Assembly: GCF_001440395.1 (NCBI RefSeq) | Contig: NZ_LLXZ01000177.1 | Span: forward strand, 1-64,000 | DNA: 64,000 bases | Origin: Bradyrhizobium jicamae | Lineage (GTDB): Bacteria; Pseudomonadota; Alphaproteobacteria; Rhizobiales; Xanthobacteraceae | Direction of reading: 5' to 3' | Part shown: positions 58,548-64,000 of the stretch, piece after piece | How the letters are laid out: every line of letters begins with the position of its first letter | How positions within the stretch are numbered: position 1 is the first letter of the stretch | Notes under the pieces: model-generated | The model's input: only the letters and a program-made list of their open reading frames with translations | Database searches by the model: none | Told to the model about the DNA's origin: nothing | Program-made: the position numbers and the translations under genes

Positions 58548-59192
58548 TTGCCAACGAAGGGATGGACATTAGCCCGGGTGGCCCTGGTCTGGGTCGCCCT
58601 TGCAGCCGCAATTTGCGTGCCGATTGCCGCTGCAGCGGTGAGCCCGCTGCTCGCATGGCGCGATCCGGTCTACATCCTGGCCTGCTTCGCCGGGATTGTC
58701 GCGCTGGGGCTCATGCTCGTTCAGCCTCTGCTGATTGCTGGATACTTGCCGGGACTGTCGGCTCATCGTGGCCGGCGTACACATCTCTGGATCGGAGGTG
58801 CGCTCGTCGTGGCGGTGGTGATCCACGTCGGCGGCCTCTGGATCACCAGTCCGCCCGACATGATTGACGCCCTTGTGTTCGCATCGCCGACGCCGTTCTC
58901 ACCCTGGGGTGTGGTCGCGATGTGGGCAATCTTCGCCGTCGCGATTTTTGCTGCCCTCCGCCGGCGATTGGGAATACGGCCGCGAACGTGGCGCATCGCC
59001 CATACACTGCTCGCGATCGTCATCGTCGTAGGCAGTGTGGTCCATGGCCTCCTGATCGAGGGCACGATGGAGACGATATCGAAGGCTGTGCTTTGCGCGC
59101 TGGTCCTCGCGGCGGCCATAAAGGTCATGACTGACCTGCAGGTGTGGAGAAAGCGAGCGAAGTTACGCGGTGAGAGCATCGCGCGACAGTAA
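58548..59192 (+). CDS. Ferric-reductase-like haem membrane protein
   Basis: A TTG start at 58548 lies five bases after the dioxygenase-like stop. The 214-residue protein has about six membrane helices. Histidines sit in IHVGGLWITSPPD, RIAHTLLAIVIVVGSVVHGL and elsewhere, as expected for a b-type haem ferric-reductase-like domain (MsrQ/YedZ-like). The C-terminal FAD/NAD part of full reductases is absent. It probably delivers electrons across the membrane to the exported partner encoded before it; this is an inference from the operon. Confidence 0.78.
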   Translation: MPTKGWTLARVALVWVALAAAICVPIAAAAVSPLLAWRDPVYILACFAGIVALGLMLVQPLLIAGYLPGLSAHRGRRTHLWIGGALVVAVVIHVGGLWITSPPDMIDALVFASPTPFSPWGVVAMWAIFAVAIFAALRRRLGIRPRTWRIAHTLLAIVIVVGSVVHGLLIEGTMETISKAVLCALVLAAAIKVMTDLQVWRKRAKLRGESIARQ

Positions 59193-59252
59193 GCCAGGCA
59201 GAATCGATGGTGCCGCGAAGCTTACACTTGAGGGGACAGTGACGAGCGCGAG

Positions 59253-59945
59253 CTATTGCTCCGATGACAGGCGGATCATCTGGCGCCCGTCATTCATCGC
59301 CTTCAGACTGTTGACGTAGTTCTCAGGACGCTGCCAGCGGTGAGGAACCTTCAATCCCATGAATTCCGCGATGCTGCCGATAAACGCAGTGCAATTGGTG
59401 GTCTCGGCATTCCAGACCGGTGAACTCGCCTGCAATTTCTTGATGTAGGCGAAAACCCTCTTTGCGTCCGGCTCATTCAGGTAAACGCGGTAACTGGCGG
59501 TCAAGTACTGCGGATCAAGATCGCCATAACTCGCCCCGGTCTCGGACGGCACCCACATCAGATGACCAAGTACATAAGGGACGTTGTCTCCCGCAGGGGT
59601 AAGACCCGCGACTTCAACGGCTCGCTCGCTTGTCTTCCCGAACCAGACGAAAGCGTGTCCCCAGCTCGCCGCCGTTCTGGCTCTGAAATCTACGTAGTAC
59701 GGGCCCTTTGCCGATCCCGGCTTCCGGGTCGACTGTGACGCCGATTTCGATTCATCACTGGAAACAAGCGCGTTCGCGTTGGCGACGCGCTTGTAACCTT
59801 CCTGTATGTGGGAAATGAAACGCTCCAGATCGCCCCGAGTGTCAATCTCGCGTGCGGAAGCTGGATGGATTTCGCACGCCAGCGGGACAGCGAGAGTGAA
59901 TCCCGCGAGCAAACACAGTGCTAATCTCTTCGGCCCACTTGCCAC
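59253..59945 (-). CDS. Secreted hypothetical protein (230 aa) with a possible DUF4105-like NCT motif
   Basis: A signal peptide (MASGPKRLALCLLAGFTLAV, ending PASA) is followed by a soluble domain containing ARTAASWGHAFVWFGKTSER and WNAETTNCTAFIGSIAEFMG. The combination of a GHAF histidine and the NCT cysteine resembles DUF4105/NlpC-like papain-fold domains, where they would form a catalytic dyad. Tentative. Exported. It stands alone between two divergent units. Confidence 0.68.
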   Translation of the reverse strand: MASGPKRLALCLLAGFTLAVPLACEIHPASAREIDTRGDLERFISHIQEGYKRVANANALVSSDESKSASQSTRKPGSAKGPYYVDFRARTAASWGHAFVWFGKTSERAVEVAGLTPAGDNVPYVLGHLMWVPSETGASYGDLDPQYLTASYRVYLNEPDAKRVFAYIKKLQASSPVWNAETTNCTAFIGSIAEFMGLKVPHRWQRPENYVNSLKAMNDGRQMIRLSSEQ

Positions 59946-59990
59946 AGTTCGCCCTTCAGCTGTCGAAGGTCAGAATCGACGAGATCCGAC

Positions 59991-60182
59991 TCAGTACCGC
60001 GTATAGGGCCGCGGCGCGACGGGCGTCTTGCCGACCGGAGTCTTCCCGATTGGGGTCTTGCCAATCGGCATCTTGCCGACCTGGGCGGTCTGATAGACGG
60101 GCTGTGCGCGCGGGATATCGGCAGCGCTGGCGGCAGTCACCAGTGCAAGCGTCGCACCCGCGATAATCACAATCTTCTTCAC
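59991..60182 (-). CDS. Small secreted protein with KTPxG repeats (63 aa)
   Basis: A GTG start at 60182 gives a signal peptide (MKKIVIIAGATLALVTAASA). The mature end contains a run of five-residue repeats, GKMPIGKTPIGKTPVGKTPV, then APRPYTRY. It is repetitive and basic, probably exported and surface or cell-wall associated. The repeat codons drift slightly, so expansion is likely recent. Function unknown. Confidence 0.7.
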   Translation of the reverse strand: MKKIVIIAGATLALVTAASAADIPRAQPVYQTAQVGKMPIGKTPIGKTPVGKTPVAPRPYTRY

Positions 60183-60355
60183 AGTACTGTGTCCTCTATG
60201 TTGGAGAAGCAAGGCGGTCAGCCGCGCTTTCCTCAGCCGCGCCGGGACATGAATATCCGAATGCGTCTACAGTACGGCAGGTTGGCCGCGTTCGAGCGAT
60301 AGGTCTGCAGTGCGGCAGTTATGAAACAGGTTGGAACCTGAATTTCCGCCGTGGA

Positions 60356-62281
<1,926 letters not shown>

Positions 62282-62294
62282 CCGGTCGTAACTC

Positions 62295-62342
62295 CGAAAA
62301 TTCGTAATCTGACTACGATATTTCGTTTAACACGAATTTTCG
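62295..62342. promoter_or_regulatory. Candidate activator-binding inverted repeat
   Basis: CGAAAATTCG (62,295-62,304) and its exact inverse CGAATTTTCG (62,333-62,342), each followed by TAATC, lie 60-105 bases ahead of the sigma54 promoter. They suit an upstream activator sequence for the divergent PAS-AAA regulator; inferred. Confidence 0.55.
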
Positions 62343-62400
62343 TAATCGCCAATCTCAGCGGAATCGCTGTGATGTCAGCGCCATCGCCGAAAAACGAGGC

Positions 62401-62415
62401 TGGCATATGCCTTGC
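62401..62415 (+). promoter_or_regulatory. Sigma54 (RpoN) -24/-12 promoter
   Basis: TGGCATATGCCTTGC matches the -24/-12 consensus, with GG and GC ten bases apart. It lies 34 bases before the substrate-binding protein ATG and just below the candidate activator sites. The divergent gene encodes a sigma54 activator, which supports the call. Confidence 0.82.
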
Positions 62416-62448
62416 TTAATTAGGGGGCAACGTCGCGCAGGAGGGCTG

Positions 62449-63828
62449 ATGTCTACCTTCGACAACCCATTCGATCCGAACCGCCGTCTCCACGCCGGTG
62501 GCTGCTCATGCGGCCGGCATGTCAGCGAAGCCGAGCATCAGGCCGCGCAACTGCAGGCCCAGTCCGCCATCGAGAGCGAGAAGCGCTACGAGGGCGTCGT
62601 CGCCTCGGCCGTGATGCGGGCGATGTTTCCGCAGGATGTCGCGCGGCGCGCATTCCTGAAATCGGTGGGGGCTGCAACCGCCGCCGCCGCGCTGTCGCAA
62701 TTCTTCCCGCTCAAGACCGCGACCGAAGCGTTCGCGCAGGGCGGGCCATTGGAAAAGAAGGACCTCAAGGTAGGCTTCATCCCGATCACTTGCGCCACGC
62801 CGATCATCATGGCGGCGCCGATGGGATTCTATGCCAAGAACGGCCTCAACGTCGAAGTGATCAAGACCGCCGGCTGGGCCGTCATTCGCGACAAGACCAT
62901 CAACAAGGAATACGACGCGGCGCACATGCTGTCGCCGATGCCACTCGCCATCACCATGGGTGCCGGCTCCAATCCGATTCCCTACACCATGCCGGCGGTC
63001 GAGAACATCAACGGCCAGGCGATCACGCTGTCGATCAAGCACAAGGACAAGCGCAATCCGAAGGACTGGAAGGGTTTCAAGTTCGCCGTGCCCTTCGACT
63101 ATTCGATGCACAATTATCTCTTGCGCTATTATCTCGCCGAGCACGGCCTCGATCCCGATACCGACGTGCAGATCCGCGCGGTGCCGCCGCCGGAGATGGT
63201 CGCCAATCTGCGCGCCGACAATATCGACGGCTTTCTTGGCCCCGATCCGATGAACCAGCGCGCGGTGTTCGACGGCGCAGGCTTCATCCACATCCTCACC
63301 AAGGATATCTGGGAAGGGCATCCGTGCTGCGCCTTCGCCGCGTCGAAGGAATTCGTCACGACGATGCCGAATACCTATGGCGCCTTGCTCAAGTCGATCA
63401 TCCAGGCGACCGCGTATGCGCACAAGGCGGAGAACCGCAAGGAGATCGCGAACGCGATCGCGCCGGCCAACTATCTGAACCAGCCGCCGATCGTGCTGGA
63501 GCAGATCCTGACCGGCACCTTCGCCGACGGCCTCGGCAACATCGTCACGCAGCCGAACCGCGTCGATTTCGATCCGTTCCCTTGGCAGTCGTTTGCGGTC
63601 TGGATCATGACCCAGATGAAGCGCTGGGGTCAGATCAAGGGCGACATCGACTATGCGGGCATCGCCGCGCAGGTCTATCTCGCAACTGATGCCACAAGGC
63701 TGATGAAGGAAGCGGGGCTAACGCCGCCCACGGCGACGACCAAGAGTTTCTCGGTGATGGGCAAGGCTTTCGATCCCGCCAAGCCCGAGGATTATCTCGC
63801 CAGCTTCAAGATCAGGAAGGCGTCGTGA
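62449..63828 (+). CDS. CmpA/NrtA-type ABC transporter substrate-binding protein, Tat-exported
   Basis: GCAGGAGG lies before the ATG at 62449. The 459-residue protein has an unusual N-terminal 65 residues with GGCSCGRHVSEAEH. A twin-arginine signal follows (DVARRAFLKSVGAATAAAAL, RR at 66-67), and then the CmpA/NrtA fold: LKVGFIPITCATPIIMAAPM, FYAKNGLNVEVIKTAGWAVI, FAVPFDYSMHNYLLRYYLAE. The family binds nitrate, nitrite, cyanate, bicarbonate or taurine-like anions for uptake. The permease gene follows after 46 bases. Regulation by the divergent sigma54 activator is likely. Confidence 0.93.
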   Translation: MSTFDNPFDPNRRLHAGGCSCGRHVSEAEHQAAQLQAQSAIESEKRYEGVVASAVMRAMFPQDVARRAFLKSVGAATAAAALSQFFPLKTATEAFAQGGPLEKKDLKVGFIPITCATPIIMAAPMGFYAKNGLNVEVIKTAGWAVIRDKTINKEYDAAHMLSPMPLAITMGAGSNPIPYTMPAVENINGQAITLSIKHKDKRNPKDWKGFKFAVPFDYSMHNYLLRYYLAEHGLDPDTDVQIRAVPPPEMVANLRADNIDGFLGPDPMNQRAVFDGAGFIHILTKDIWEGHPCCAFAASKEFVTTMPNTYGALLKSIIQATAYAHKAENRKEIANAIAPANYLNQPPIVLEQILTGTFADGLGNIVTQPNRVDFDPFPWQSFAVWIMTQMKRWGQIKGDIDYAGIAAQVYLATDATRLMKEAGLTPPTATTKSFSVMGKAFDPAKPEDYLASFKIRKAS

Positions 63829-63850
63829 TGACGAGCTTCGCCTTTTCCTC

Positions 63851-63868
63851 CTCCCCGCAAGCGGGGAG
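63851..63868. repeat. CTCCCCGC hairpin between binding-protein and permease genes
   Basis: CTCCCCGC, loop AA, GCGGGGAG: a perfect 8-base stem ending at the ribosome-binding site AGAAGGAG of the next gene. It resembles the intergenic hairpins that protect the upstream mRNA and lower downstream translation. The core is shared with the repeat at 16,352. Confidence 0.65.
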
Positions 63869-63874
63869 AAGGAG

Positions 63875-64000
63875 ATGACCTCATCCCTTCGCTTCCGCGC
63901 GGCCGTGGTCTCGATCGTGCTGTTGGCCGCGTTCCTCGGCATCTGGCATCTCGCCACGCGGCCGACGGCGGCCGCCACCAACATGTCGCCGGAATACGCC
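63875..64000 (+). CDS. ABC transporter permease, N-terminal part (cut by window end)
   Basis: An ATG at 63875 after AGAAGGAG begins MTSSLRFRAAVVSIVLLAAF followed by LGIWHLATRPTAAATNMSPE, with the frame open to the window end. The first membrane helix and W.L.T.. segment fit NrtB/TauC-type permeases. It is the second gene of the transporter operon. Confidence 0.85.
   Translation, partial: MTSSLRFRAAVVSIVLLAAFLGIWHLATRPTAAATNMSPEYA

Overview
The window looks like chromosome of a Bradyrhizobium-type alphaproteobacterium. It has high GC and housekeeping genes of alphaproteobacterial type (recA, alaS, gcvTHP, icd). It also has the short dispersed hairpin repeats common in this group, many small conserved proteins of the kind found in that genus, and a LexA box of the alphaproteobacterial GAAC-N7-GAAC form upstream of recA. 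No rRNA, tRNA or CRISPR array was seen.

Positions 1 to about 12,300 form an accessory, island-like zone. Remnants of at least five transposon or recombinase families lie here: IS3 (twice), IS66, IS110, IS21 and a tyrosine recombinase, plus a trace of an ArdC-like plasmid protein. Nearly all carry frameshifts or truncations. Apparently intact cargo sits among them: a cytochrome P450, an Omp25/31-type outer-membrane protein, and a ParA/VirC1-like ATPase overlapping an unknown gene. The 3' end of an EAL-domain gene opens the window.

From about 12.4 to 30 kb the sequence becomes ordinary dense chromosome: two tandem XRE/MmyB-type regulators, a thioesterase, a FrnE-like DsbA protein, a double NIPSNAP protein, and a coupled acetyltransferase and cupin pair. 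A likely signalling and secretion group follows: FecR, then CHASE2-PAS-GGDEF-EAL, facing a TpsB (ShlB/FhaC) transporter with no partner exoprotein beside it. A lipoprotein, a secreted caspase-like protein, a PQQ dehydrogenase and a hot-dog thioesterase come next. From 30 to 36.5 kb there is a zone of very small genes, several under 60 codons. It includes a peptide with a double-glycine-type leader, repeated GC-rich hairpins, and repeated palindromes of unknown role.

From 36.5 to 50 kb lies the core block: recA, a conserved hypothetical gene, the glycine cleavage operon gcvT-gcvH-gcvP on the minus strand behind a tandem glycine riboswitch, alaS, a DUF2270 membrane protein, two DUF3455 paralogues and icd. 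From 50 to 64 kb come a membrane-anchored alpha/beta hydrolase, a TrmJ methyltransferase fused to a degenerate DUF559 nuclease domain, a DUF1326 plus DUF2182 pair, a TetR regulator, a small redox-type cluster (VOC protein, intradiol-dioxygenase-like protein, ferric-reductase-like membrane protein) and secreted small proteins. Last is a PAS-AAA-Fis sigma54 activator divergent from a nitrate/bicarbonate-type ABC transporter. That transporter has a matching sigma54 promoter, and its permease gene runs off the window end.
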